Source of the DNA: Streptomyces sp. NBC_01454
GTDB lineage: Bacteria > Actinomycetota > Actinomycetes > Streptomycetales > Streptomycetaceae
Length of the DNA stretch: 64,000 nucleotides
Reading direction: 5' to 3'
Assembly (NCBI RefSeq): GCF_036227565.1
Contig: NZ_CP109460.1
Span: 4,712,001 to 4,776,000, forward strand
The notes under the pieces are model-generated. The model was not told the DNA's origin. It saw only the letters and a list, made by a program, of their open reading frames with translations, and did not search any database. A program made the translations under genes and the position numbers. This document shows positions 51,932 to 60,800 of this stretch, one piece after another. Position 1 is the first letter of the stretch, and each line of letters opens with the position of its first letter.

Positions 51932-52717
51932 CTACCGCATCAGCTCCCCCGCGTTGACCAGCAGCGACTGGCCCGTGATGGCGCGCGCCCGGTCGGAGGC
52001 CAGAAAGACCGCGGTCTCGGCCACATCCGCGTCCGTCGCCAGCTCGGGCAGCGCCATCCGTGCGGTGAGCCGGTCGAGCACCTCGGACTCCGGGACGCCC
52101 TCGGTGTGCGCCTGGAAGCGTACGTACGCCTCCACCGGCGGGCCCCACATCCACCCCGGCTGCACGGTGTTGACCCGGATCCGGTCCGGCCCCAGCTCGC
52201 GCGCCAGTGAGTACATCGCCGAGACCAGCCCGCCCTTGGACGCCGCATACGCCGCCTGCTGCACCTGCGAGGGCGCGGCGAGGGACGACTGGGTGCCGAT
52301 CATCACCACCGAGCCGCCGCCGCGCGCCGTGAGCGAGGGCAGACAGGCGCGGGTCATCCGCAGCGTGCCGAAGAGATTGATGTCCACGACGCTGCGCCAG
52401 GACTCGAAGTCGGCGTCCCGAAGGCCCCCGAAGAGCGAGTCCAGCGCGGCCACATGGATCACCGCGTCGATCCCGCCGAACCGCTCCACGGCCAGTGCGG
52501 CCAGCGCCGCGCACTGCGCCTCGTCGGCGATGTCGGTCGCCTGCCAGGCCGTCCGCGCCCCCGAAGGGTCCAGCCGGTCGGCCGATGTGGCGAGATTCGC
52601 CGCCGTGCGGGCGCCCAGCACCACCGAGGCGCCGTCCCGCAGGCAGGCCGCCACGACCTGCTGGCCGAGCCCGGCCCCTACGCCCGAGACGATGACGGTC
52701 TTGTTCCGCAGCAGCAT
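51932..52717 (-). CDS. Short-chain dehydrogenase/reductase in the palindrome regulon
   Basis: A 261-residue SDR: KTVIVSGVGAGLGQQVVAA (cofactor motif), AVIHVAALDSLF (in place of the usual NNAG), catalytic Ser in MIGTQSSLAAP, and YAASKGGLVSAMYSLA (YxxxK). The Gly/Ser changes in NNAG occur in SDRs acting on CoA esters. An exact regulon operator lies 41 bases upstream of the ATG (52715-52717), which has GGGAGG before it. Likely oxidises a hydroxy intermediate in the same pathway as the SDR at 31883. Confidence 0.87.
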   Translation of the reverse strand: MLLRNKTVIVSGVGAGLGQQVVAACLRDGASVVLGARTAANLATSADRLDPSGARTAWQATDIADEAQCAALAALAVERFGGIDAVIHVAALDSLFGGLRDADFESWRSVVDINLFGTLRMTRACLPSLTARGGGSVVMIGTQSSLAAPSQVQQAAYAASKGGLVSAMYSLARELGPDRIRVNTVQPGWMWGPPVEAYVRFQAHTEGVPESEVLDRLTARMALPELATDADVAETAVFLASDRARAITGQSLLVNAGELMR

Positions 52718-52757
52718 GCGCGCCTCCCGGCCGGGCCGTCCCGTACGTTCCGCGTTC

Positions 52758-52772
52758 CTGACGGTGCGTCAG
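52758..52772. promoter_or_regulatory. Regulon operator, exact CTGACG-N3-CGTCAG
   Basis: CTGACGGTGCGTCAG, a full match, is 41 bases upstream of the minus-strand SDR gene. Confidence 0.82.
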
Positions 52773-52883
52773 AATAGGTGCGGGGGCGGCGGAAGGCCAG
52801 AGCCCGTCCGCGCACGGGCACGTAGCGGCGGTCGACCGCCGGCCGTGGCATTCATCCGTCCCGGCAGCCGCCGCCCGCCGCAC

Positions 52884-54107
52884 TCATCCGTCCCCGCGGG
52901 CGTGCTCCAGTGCCTTCCGCAGCCGGCCGAGACCTTCGCGGATCTCCTCCGGGGAGTGCGTCACGAACGACAGCCGGGCGGCGGTGGCGTCCGGTGCCCC
53001 GGCGAAGAACGGTGCCCCGGGGACGTAGGCGACATCGTGCCGCACCACCTCCGGCAGCAGCGCCGTGGCGTCGTACCCCTCCGGCAGCGTCGCCCACACG
53101 AACATCCCGCCCGCCGGACGGTTCCACCGCGAGCCCTCGGGCAGCGCCTCGGACAGCCCGTCGACCAGCGCGTCCCGCCGCGCGCGGTACGCCGAGCGCA
53201 CCCGCATCAGATGCGCGTCCAGATCGGCGACCGCCAGATACCGTGCCGCGGCGGCCTGGTCGACGGTCGAGGTGTGCAGATCGGCGGCCTGCTTGGCGAT
53301 CACGCAGGCACGCCGCAGCGCGGCCGGTGCGCGCAGCGTCCCCAGTCGCAGCCCGGGCGCCATCACCTTGGAGAACGAGCCGAGCAGCGCCGTCCGGTCC
53401 TCGGCCCCGGGGAAGGAGGCGACCCACGGCACCGGCTCGCCCTCGAACCGCAGCTCGCCGTACGGATCGTCCTCGGCTATCCACAGCCCGCGCCGGGCGG
53501 CGACCTCGGCCACCGCGGCCCGGCGCCCGGCGGACAGCGTGCGGCCGGTCGGATTCTGGAACGTCGGTACGACGTACAGCAGCTTGGGCCGCTCGCGCGC
53601 GGTGATCTCGTCCAGCGCGACCGGGTCCAGTCCCTCGTCGTCGGTCGGCACCGGCACCACCCGGGCGCCGGCGAAGGAGAAGATCTGCAGCGCCGCGAGG
53701 TAACAGGGGTCCTCGACCAGCACCACATCGCCCGGCTCCAGCAGGGCCGTGGCCAGCAGCGTCAGCCCCTGTTGGGAGCCGGTGGTCACGAGCAGGTCGT
53801 CGGCGTCGGTGGCCAGCCCGCGCGCGGTGGTGCGCGCCGCGACGGCCGCGCGCAGCTCCGGATTTCCCTCCGTGGTGGAGTACTGCAGCGCGCGCGACGG
53901 GTCCTCGGCGAGCACCTGGGCGAAGGCGGCCGCGATGCCCTTCGCGTCGAACAGCTCGGGCGCGGGCAGCCCGCCGGCGAACGAGATGACCTCGGGCCGG
54001 GCGGTGAGCGCCAGAATCTCGCGCACGGGCGAACCGCCGGTCCGCGCCGCCCGGGCGGCGAGCCCGGGCACGGGGACACCCGCCCGGCCAAGTGGTGCGT
54101 CCGGCAT
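52884..54107 (-). CDS. PLP-dependent aminotransferase, 2-aminoadipate/MocR-related class I
   Basis: A 407-residue fold-type I aminotransferase. EVISFAGGLPAPELFDAKGIAAAF is typical of LysN/aminoadipate and MocR-like enzymes; LLVTTGSQQGLTLLA binds the phosphate; YVVPTFQNPTGRTL is the next block; the PLP Lys is in GSFSKVMAPGLRLG. There is no N-terminal GntR helix-turn-helix, so this is an enzyme rather than a MocR regulator. It does not carry an operator. Substrate is uncertain. Confidence 0.9.
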   Translation of the reverse strand: MPDAPLGRAGVPVPGLAARAARTGGSPVREILALTARPEVISFAGGLPAPELFDAKGIAAAFAQVLAEDPSRALQYSTTEGNPELRAAVAARTTARGLATDADDLLVTTGSQQGLTLLATALLEPGDVVLVEDPCYLAALQIFSFAGARVVPVPTDDEGLDPVALDEITARERPKLLYVVPTFQNPTGRTLSAGRRAAVAEVAARRGLWIAEDDPYGELRFEGEPVPWVASFPGAEDRTALLGSFSKVMAPGLRLGTLRAPAALRRACVIAKQAADLHTSTVDQAAAARYLAVADLDAHLMRVRSAYRARRDALVDGLSEALPEGSRWNRPAGGMFVWATLPEGYDATALLPEVVRHDVAYVPGAPFFAGAPDATAARLSFVTHSPEEIREGLGRLRKALEHARGDG

Positions 54108-54298
54108 GGCGACTCCCCTCGCTGCTGGTCCGCGCGACGGCTCGAGCGGCAGACGACAGGCAGCTTAGGCGGGGCGACCGGGGGTGCACAGGTTTTCCAC
54201 AGGGGGAAACCCGGCCCCGGGAGGAGGTGCCGGAAGGCATGGTGCCGGGGGCGACCTGCGCGGGACGCCTTGTGACAGCCGCACCCCTGGCGCGTGAC

Positions 54299-54313
54299 CT
54301 GACGGGGCGTCAA
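54299..54313. promoter_or_regulatory. Regulon operator, TGACG-N3-CGTCA core
   Basis: CTGACGGGGCGTCAA contains an exact 13-base core (54300-54312) 41 bases upstream of the unknown gene at 54354. Confidence 0.75.
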
Positions 54314-54353
54314 ACTTGGTTCCCGTCCACGACTCCGCCCCGGGAGGGCCGCC

Positions 54354-55193
54354 ATGAGCGAGGCCAGTGATCTGGAGACCTATGCCCGGCTGGCCGGTGC
54401 GGGCCCTTACGGCGTGCGCCCGGGGCATGCGCTCATCACGATGGTGGAGCCACACGCCGGGCAGGAGCGTGCCTACAACCGCTGGTACGAGGACGATCAC
54501 TTCATCGCCGGGGCCATGGCCATGCCGTGGATGTACGCGGGCCGCCGGTGGGTGGCGACGCGCGACCTCCAGCTCCTCCGGTATCCGGTGGAGTCCGCGG
54601 TCGCGCGACCCGTGGCCAGTGGGTGTTATATCTCGACATATTGGGTCACGGAGGGGCGCTATTCCGAGCACCTGAAGTGGAGTGTGGGAATCAATCAGCG
54701 TCTCCATCGCGACGGCCGCGTCCATCATGACCGGACCCATGTCTTTACGGCGTTCCACAGACACCTGGCCACGGTGTATCGCGACGGAAGCGACGGCCCC
54801 CGGGACATTCACGCGCTGAATTACCCCTACGCCGGTTTGGTCGTGGAGGTAATCGATGCCGCCGGCCCCGTTCAGCGCGCAAATCTTCTGGAGTGGCTGT
54901 GTTCGCAGCACCTTCCGGCACGACTGTCCGGATCTCCCGCAGCCATGGTGCTGATCTTTCGTCCCCACCCATTGCCGGACGACCGAATGTCCTACGTCGA
55001 GCAGGTGGCCGGCGTGGATACCCGGCTGACGCTTCTCTGGTTCCTGGAGCAGGATCCGCGCGGGTGCTGGGAGGAGCACTTCACGGGGCTCGATTCCCTG
55101 GTGGCGGAACGTGCGCCGGGCTCCGTCGAATTCGTTGCGCCGTTCATTCCCACCGTGCCGGGAACCGATCGCTATGTCGACGAACTCCGCTGA
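54354..55193 (+). CDS. Unknown protein, EthD/Dabb-like tandem, in the regulon
   Basis: A 279-residue protein with no confident family. Two similar units seem present: GHALITMVEPHAGQERAYNRWYEDDHF near residue 20, and LVVEVIDAAGPVQRANLLEWLCSQHLPARL near 160. NRWYEDDHF resembles the W-Y-x-x-x-H start of EthD-like ferredoxin-like dimers, which often act in alkane, ether or polyketide-ring metabolism. GGGAGGG precedes the ATG. Codon choice is slightly richer in A/T than nearby genes. An operator core lies in the promoter, so it probably belongs to the catabolic regulon. Confidence 0.65.
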   Translation: MSEASDLETYARLAGAGPYGVRPGHALITMVEPHAGQERAYNRWYEDDHFIAGAMAMPWMYAGRRWVATRDLQLLRYPVESAVARPVASGCYISTYWVTEGRYSEHLKWSVGINQRLHRDGRVHHDRTHVFTAFHRHLATVYRDGSDGPRDIHALNYPYAGLVVEVIDAAGPVQRANLLEWLCSQHLPARLSGSPAAMVLIFRPHPLPDDRMSYVEQVAGVDTRLTLLWFLEQDPRGCWEEHFTGLDSLVAERAPGSVEFVAPFIPTVPGTDRYVDELR

Positions 55194-55318
55194 CGCGGGG
55201 CCGCTCCGTTCCGGGGGGGCGGTGGGCGGGGGCTGCGCGACGGGCGAGGCTGAGCCCCCTCGGCCAGGACGGCGGACCAGTCGAGAGGGCTCGTATCGTG
55301 ACGCGGGCGACTTTTGTG

Positions 55319-55528
55319 TCAGGCGCTGCCAAGGCGTCCGTGGTCGATATCCGAAAGCAGGGCCGTCCATGCCTGCGCTGAGAAGGAGAGAACCGGTCCG
55401 CGGGGGGCCTTGCTGTCACGGACGCCGACAACGGAGTCGTCCACGCGGGCGACCTCGACGCAATTTCCGTCCTTACCTGAGTATGTCGACTTCCACCACA
55501 TCAGATCGGTGTTGAGATTCCTCGTCAT
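55319..55528 (-). CDS. DUF397 domain protein
   Basis: A 69-residue DUF397 protein: LMWWKSTYSGKDGNCVEVARVDDSVVGVRDSKAPRGP. Such proteins are coded beside XRE-family regulators in Streptomyces and are thought to work with them, in a manner resembling BldB/WhiJ-type systems. The ATG at 55526-55528 has GGAG six bases upstream. It lies 168 bases downstream of the XRE gene on the same strand. Confidence 0.88.
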   Translation of the reverse strand: MTRNLNTDLMWWKSTYSGKDGNCVEVARVDDSVVGVRDSKAPRGPVLSFSAQAWTALLSDIDHGRLGSA

Positions 55529-55696
55529 TTGCACTCCCGTGCGTTCAGGTGGGCGAGAAGTGGTGACTTCTCGGGGTGCTCATGACGCTACGCTCCAACA
55601 TCGCTAACGGGAGGAGCCGCTCACTCAACCGGATGACATATGCCGGAGGGCTCTTCCTTCGGGGTGCGGTGGTGGTGTACTTTCCGGCCCGCCGGA

Positions 55697-56560
55697 TCAG
55701 GCGGCGTACTCCTTGGCCACATCTGAGATGAATTTGCGTGTCTCGTCCGCATTCAGTGCTTGGGCCCGGAGATGTTCGTACATGATCCCGTACTTGTGGA
55801 CGTCCCCGTGCTTCTCCAGGTAGAGGTCGCTGGTGACGCCTTCCAAATAGACCGTGGTGGAGTCCGAGGGGTCGTCGAACTCCAGGATGGAGAACGTCCC
55901 GGTCATTCCGGGGTGGGACCCCACGGAGTACGGCACCACCTGGAGTGTGACGTGGGGGAGCAGGCTCAACTCGACGAGACGCTCGAGCTGTTCACGCATC
56001 GTCCGGCGGTCCCCGACGACCCGGCGGGTGGCCGACTCGTCGATCACGGCCCAGAAACGGAGCGGGGTCTCGGTGGCGTGCAGCCGCTGCTGCCGCTTGA
56101 GACGCACGCCGACGCGGCTCTCGACGTCTTCCGGGGTGGCCTCAGGCCACATCCCGCGGATCACGGCCTCCGCGTACTCCGGGGTCTGCAGGAGGCCGGG
56201 CACCAGGAGCGACTCGTAGTTCCGCACGGAGAGCGCGTCGGCTTCGAGCCCGATGTAGACGCTGTAGCTCGGGGAGAGGCTCCCGAAGGCGTGCCACCAG
56301 CCCTGCTGACGGGACTCCTTCGCCATTTGCATCAGAGATTCGACCATGTGCTGGTCCGCCACCTCGTAGACCCCGCAGAGATCGCGCACATCCCGTTGGC
56401 TGATGCTGCGGCGGCCGTTCTCCAGGCGGCTGATCTTCGACTGGGAGACCAGCAGCCGGTCCGCCACCTCTTCTGCCGTCATGCCTTTGGCCTCTCGAAG
56501 CCTGCGCAGCTCCTGGCCCAATCGGCGTCGCCTGACGGTGGGGTTGACATTGGACGCCAC
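55697..56560 (-). CDS. XRE-family regulator (DUF5753), partner of DUF397 protein
   Basis: A 287-residue protein with an N-terminal helix-turn-helix: RRLGQELRRLREAKGMTAEEVADRLLVSQSKISRLENGRRSISQRDV, and a C-terminal DUF5753 domain: SVRNYESLLVPGLLQTPEYAEAVIRG, then RFWAVIDESATRRVVGD. Paired with the DUF397 gene downstream. GTG start at 56558-56560 with GGAGGTG upstream is preferred to an earlier ATG at 56626. These pairs often act in development or antibiotic control. Confidence 0.9.
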   Translation of the reverse strand: MASNVNPTVRRRRLGQELRRLREAKGMTAEEVADRLLVSQSKISRLENGRRSISQRDVRDLCGVYEVADQHMVESLMQMAKESRQQGWWHAFGSLSPSYSVYIGLEADALSVRNYESLLVPGLLQTPEYAEAVIRGMWPEATPEDVESRVGVRLKRQQRLHATETPLRFWAVIDESATRRVVGDRRTMREQLERLVELSLLPHVTLQVVPYSVGSHPGMTGTFSILEFDDPSDSTTVYLEGVTSDLYLEKHGDVHKYGIMYEHLRAQALNADETRKFISDVAKEYAA

Positions 56561-56875
56561 GCTAAGTGCACCTCCGGCTCCGTACTGCTGTTTTCTGTTC
56601 AGCAGACTGCCACCAACGGTCCGCATCGCGCTGGCAAATGGCTGGACAAGGTGGTCAGGCTGGAAATTTGGGGCCGGAACCGGTAAAGCGCGGCCGAGCA
56701 GATGCAGAGGCGCGGGGTGGCGGGTCGACCGTTTTGGACAACGGTCGGCCCGCCACCCCGCGCCGTGTGCTGCGGCTCCCGAACGGGACTGTGGGGACGG
56801 TGCGGCGTGCTGTGCCTGTGTGCGCGCTCTACCTGTGGGGGTGCTGTCGGTAGTGCGGAACGGCGTCCGCCGGCG
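56561..56875. other. 315-bp intergenic region with a giant hairpin
   Basis: Between the XRE and GPP34 genes, both minus strand. It holds the long inverted repeat at 56709-56764 and otherwise no gene. Confidence 0.6.
56709..56764. terminator. Perfect long hairpin, probable terminator of the GPP34 gene
   Basis: Arms GGCGCGGGGTGGCGGG (56709-56724) and its exact complement (56749-56764) give 16 bp, and an inner stem GACCGTT/AACGGTC (56727-56733/56740-56746) adds 7 bp. There is no T-run. It lies 112 bases after the GPP34 stop on the minus strand. Confidence 0.65.
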
Positions 56876-57637
56876 TCAGCGGGCGCCCACCCGGGCCATC
56901 CTGCCGTGGCTGTGCCGCGACTGGCCCGGCGCGCCGGCCGGTTCCGCGGCGGCCCGGGCCGCCGGTTGCCGTACCGGTGCCACGGCGGCGGCCTGCGGCC
57001 TCCGGGGCTGGGCCCCGACGCCGTTCTGCACATCCATGACGGCGTGAGCGACCAGCCCGCCCATGGGGTCGTGGCGGATCAGATCCCGGAGACGGGAGCG
57101 CGATGACCGCCCTTCGTTCCCGGGGTACAGATGCTTGCCGAGCCCGACCGCATGGGCCAGCGCGGCCAGCGCCGCGGTCCGCGGGTCCGGGGGTACGCCG
57201 GTGCGGATCGCGTTGTCCAGCCGGGTCCTGATCTCCCGGCTGATGGCCGTCTCCGTCGCCTGGTAGCGCGTCGTCGGCAGTACCCCGCACATATGGCCCG
57301 CCACGGCATGCACCATGCCGCACCGTTCGAGATGCGTGAGGTAGGTCTGGCGCAGCCCGAGTCGGGGCCCGCCGATCCAGTGGACCGCGCGCACCGGACT
57401 GCCGCGTCGGCGCAGCAATTCGAGCGCGGAGTCCAGTGTTGGATCTCCTGTCGGCCGTGCCATCACCACGGCGATACGATCCCCGTCTGGGGCTATCCGT
57501 CCTGCCAGAGCCAGCTCTACTAGCTGGGCCCCGGCCAGGCCGAGGTCGAGCGACTGCGGCTGTGCTGTGGTGCCCGTGGTCGGGTCCAAAGCCAGCAGCA
57601 GAAGCTCCTCCGGAATTGTTCTGCGGCTTCTGCCCAT
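56876..57637 (-). CDS. GPP34 (GOLPH3/Vps74-like) family protein
   Basis: A 253-residue protein starting MGRSRRTIPEELLLLALD, with TIPEELLLLALDPTTG, LGLAGAQLVELALAGRIAPD and LGLRQTYLTHLERCGMVHAV. This arrangement is the GPP34 domain, which in eukaryotes binds phosphoinositides; Streptomyces members are of unknown function. A Pro/Ala/Arg-rich C-terminal tail is unusual. The ATG at 57635-57637 has GGGGAGG upstream. Confidence 0.82.
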   Translation of the reverse strand: MGRSRRTIPEELLLLALDPTTGTTAQPQSLDLGLAGAQLVELALAGRIAPDGDRIAVVMARPTGDPTLDSALELLRRRGSPVRAVHWIGGPRLGLRQTYLTHLERCGMVHAVAGHMCGVLPTTRYQATETAISREIRTRLDNAIRTGVPPDPRTAALAALAHAVGLGKHLYPGNEGRSSRSRLRDLIRHDPMGGLVAHAVMDVQNGVGAQPRRPQAAAVAPVRQPAARAAAEPAGAPGQSRHSHGRMARVGAR

Positions 57638-57878
57638 CCATGCCTCCCCGCGTGGATGAATGACAGGGTGACCCCTCTCACATTCATCTGTCGAGGGTGC
57701 GTGGGGGGTTCGGTAGGGAACCGGTAGGTATGTCGTTCTCGTCTTGCACGTCGGCGACATCTTTCTGCGGGGTGTGACGCGTGCTGATACGCGTGGCGGC
57801 GAGATGGTGCTGCGCATACACAGGACACTTGGAAACACTGGGCCGAGGCAGGCAGTGCGACAAATGAAGGAGACATCG

Positions 57879-60800
57879 GTGGCGGGCGAGTCCCCCGACA
57901 AGTCGGACAAGAAGCAGTCGTCGGGGGAGACGGCGCGGAGCGAACGTGATCCGCGCCTGTCCGCCTTCCGCCGTGAGCCGGACGAGCCGGCGAAGAAGAA
58001 GCAGGAAGCGGGGGCGGGGGCGGGGGAAGACGTGCGCCCGGAGGACGGTCCGGAGGGCGGTGCGGAGGCCGCGACCGGGACGAAGTCTGCGGCCAAGGCG
58101 ACATCGAAGCCGAAGCCGAAGCCGAAGCCGAAGTCCGAGAAGCCGGAGGCCGCGGACGGGGCGAAGGCCGTGGAGCCGTCCGAGGAGCAGGCTGCGGACT
58201 CGTTCGAGGCGTCGTCCGGAGGGAGCGATGCCTCCGAGGCCGCTGAGGCGTCTCAGGGGGCCGCTGAGGGCGATGGGGGCGGGGAGGGTGGCGACGACCG
58301 CCTCCGCGCCGCTGTGGCCGCCTGGGTCGCAGGGACGGACGACGAGGAGGCCGAGGGCGGCGACGGGGCCGAGGGTGACGACGGCGACGACGGCGACGCG
58401 ACCGCGACGGCGGAGTCGAAGCCGGCGGCCGCCGGTGCCGACGCAAAGCCGGACGCGAAGCCAGAGGCAAAGCCGGACGCGAAGCCGGATGCGAAGTCTG
58501 AAGCCAAGCCGGACGCAAAGCCGGACGCGAAGTCTGAGGCCAAGCCGAAGTCGAAGGGTGCCGCGGCGTCGGACGTGACGGCCGGGGCGAAGGCCGGGGG
58601 TGAGTCGGAGGCCGAGGGGGAGCCCGCTGCCGATGGCGCATCGCTGCCCCGGCAGGCCGGGCCCGTCGATCAGCCGACCGCCGTGTTCAAGACCACCGGG
58701 CCGCGGAACGGCAAGCCCGCCGGGGCGGCCGGCGGCGCGGATAAGGGCAAGGGCGACGCCAAGGGTGACGGCAAGGGCGCGGGCGACGGCGACGGTGGTG
58801 ACGCCGAGGAGGCGCCGGCCGATGACGCGACCCGGGTGTTTGCCATTGCGAAGCTGAAGGGGAAGGGTGCGGCGGCCGAGTCCGTCGACCAGGCGACCAC
58901 CGCGTTCAAGATCAACCCGCCCGCCAGGGGCAAGGACGCGGCCAAGGGCAAGCCCGAGGGCACCGGCAAGGCCGATGCCAAGGACGACCCCAAAACCACC
59001 CCCAAGGCCGACGCCAAGGACACCTCCGACAGCGACGGCGAGGCCGGTTCCGCGAAGGACGGCGACGCCAAGAAGGAGGGCGACGCCAAGAAGGACGGCG
59101 ACGCCAAGAAGGAGGGCGACGCCAAGAAGGACGGCGACGCCAAGAAGGAGGGCGACGCCAAGAAGGACGGCGACGCCAAGAAGGACGGCGAGGCCAAGAA
59201 GGACGGCGAGGCCAAGAAGGACGCCGGCGGTAAGGCGAAGGGTGCGCCCGAGCGGGAGTCGGAGCGGACCAGCCAGTTCGTGGCGCTGAAGTCGGCGGAC
59301 GACGGTACGGCGGGCAGGTCGCTGGGCAAGACGGCGCCCAGGACACCGGCCCGTACGCCCGACAAGCCCTCGGACAAGGCGGAGGACAAGCCCGCGGACG
59401 AGGCGGCCGCGAAGTCCGCCGGCGCGACGGCCGACAAGGTGGCCGAGAAGCCGGCGCAGAAGTCGCCGGAGAAGCCGGCGGCCAAGGCTCCCGGTGCGCT
59501 GCCCGCCGCCGAGCCCGCCAAGCCGGCCGCGTCGACCGAGCCGGCCGGCCGGACGGGCGCGACGCCGTCCGCAGCGGAGGCCACGGGCGCGTCGGCTCCC
59601 GCCGCGCTGCCCGACTCGGAGCGGACCAAGCAGGAACCGCTGCCGCCGCTCGACCTCCTGGCGCAGCTCACCAACACCCCGCCGCCGGCCCAGACCCCGC
59701 TGCGCACGGTCGTCCGCCGCTTCAAGATCTGGACCCCGCTGGCGGTGCTGCTGGCGATCGTCTTCGTGGTCGCCCAGGCGGTGCGCCCGCTGCCCAACCC
59801 GACGCTCACGGTCGGCGACGCCAAGTCCTCGTTCACCTTCGAGGGCGGCAAGCTCGCCGTCCCGTGGCCCGCGCAGGGGCAGGCCGCGATCAAGGTAGTG
59901 GGCTCCGGGGACCTGGGGACGTTCGGCCCGCAGAAGCCGGTGCCGACCGCGAGCGTGGCCAAGATCATGACGGCCTATGTCATCCTCCGGGACCACCCGC
60001 TCAAGAAGGACGAGAAGGGCCCGCAGATCGAGGTCGACGCCAAGGCGGTGGCCGAGGGCGGCTCCACGAGTGAGTCCCGGATCGAGGGGCTCAAGGCGAA
60101 CCAGAAGTTCAGCGAGCAGGACATGCTCAAGATGCTGATGATCCCGTCCGGCAACAACATCGCCCGGCTGCTGGCCCGTTGGGACACCAAGTCCGCCAAC
60201 GAGGCGGCGTTCGTCAAGAAGATGAACGCGGCCGCCAAGGAACTGGGCATGAAGAACACCACCTACACCGACCCCAGCGGCCTGGACCCCAAGACCGTCA
60301 GCACCGCGGTCGACCAGCTCAAGCTGGCCGAGGCCGTGATGAAGTTCGACGCCTTCCGGCCGATCGTCGCCATGCCCAACGCCGACATCCCGAGCCTGCC
60401 GAAGCGGATCAACAGCAATATCGACAACTTGCTGCTGGCCGGGCTGAGCATCAAGGGCATCAAGACCGGCTCCAGCACGGCGGCCGGCGGCACGCTGTCC
60501 TGGGCGGCCTACAAGTCCGTGGGCGGCAAGGACAGGCTGATACTGGGCACGATGATGGACCAGCACTTCAAGGGTCTGGACCCCGACGGCTCCAACAGCC
60601 TCATCCTGGTCAAGGACAACAGCCAGAAGGTCATCCAGGCCGTACGCGACGCGCTGACCTCGGCCACGGCGGTGAAGAAGGGCCAGGTCGTCGGGTACGT
60701 CGACGACGGTCTGAACGGGCTCACGCCGGTCGTCGCCACCAAGGACCTGAAGGCGGTCGGAGTCCCGGGCCAGAAGCTGGAGTTGAGCGTCGGTGACGGG

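Noticed and set aside
59064..59222. Regular repeat that could be taken for CRISPR
   Set aside because: Units are in frame, 18 bases without spacers, and encode the AKK(D/E)G blocks of the carboxypeptidase tail.
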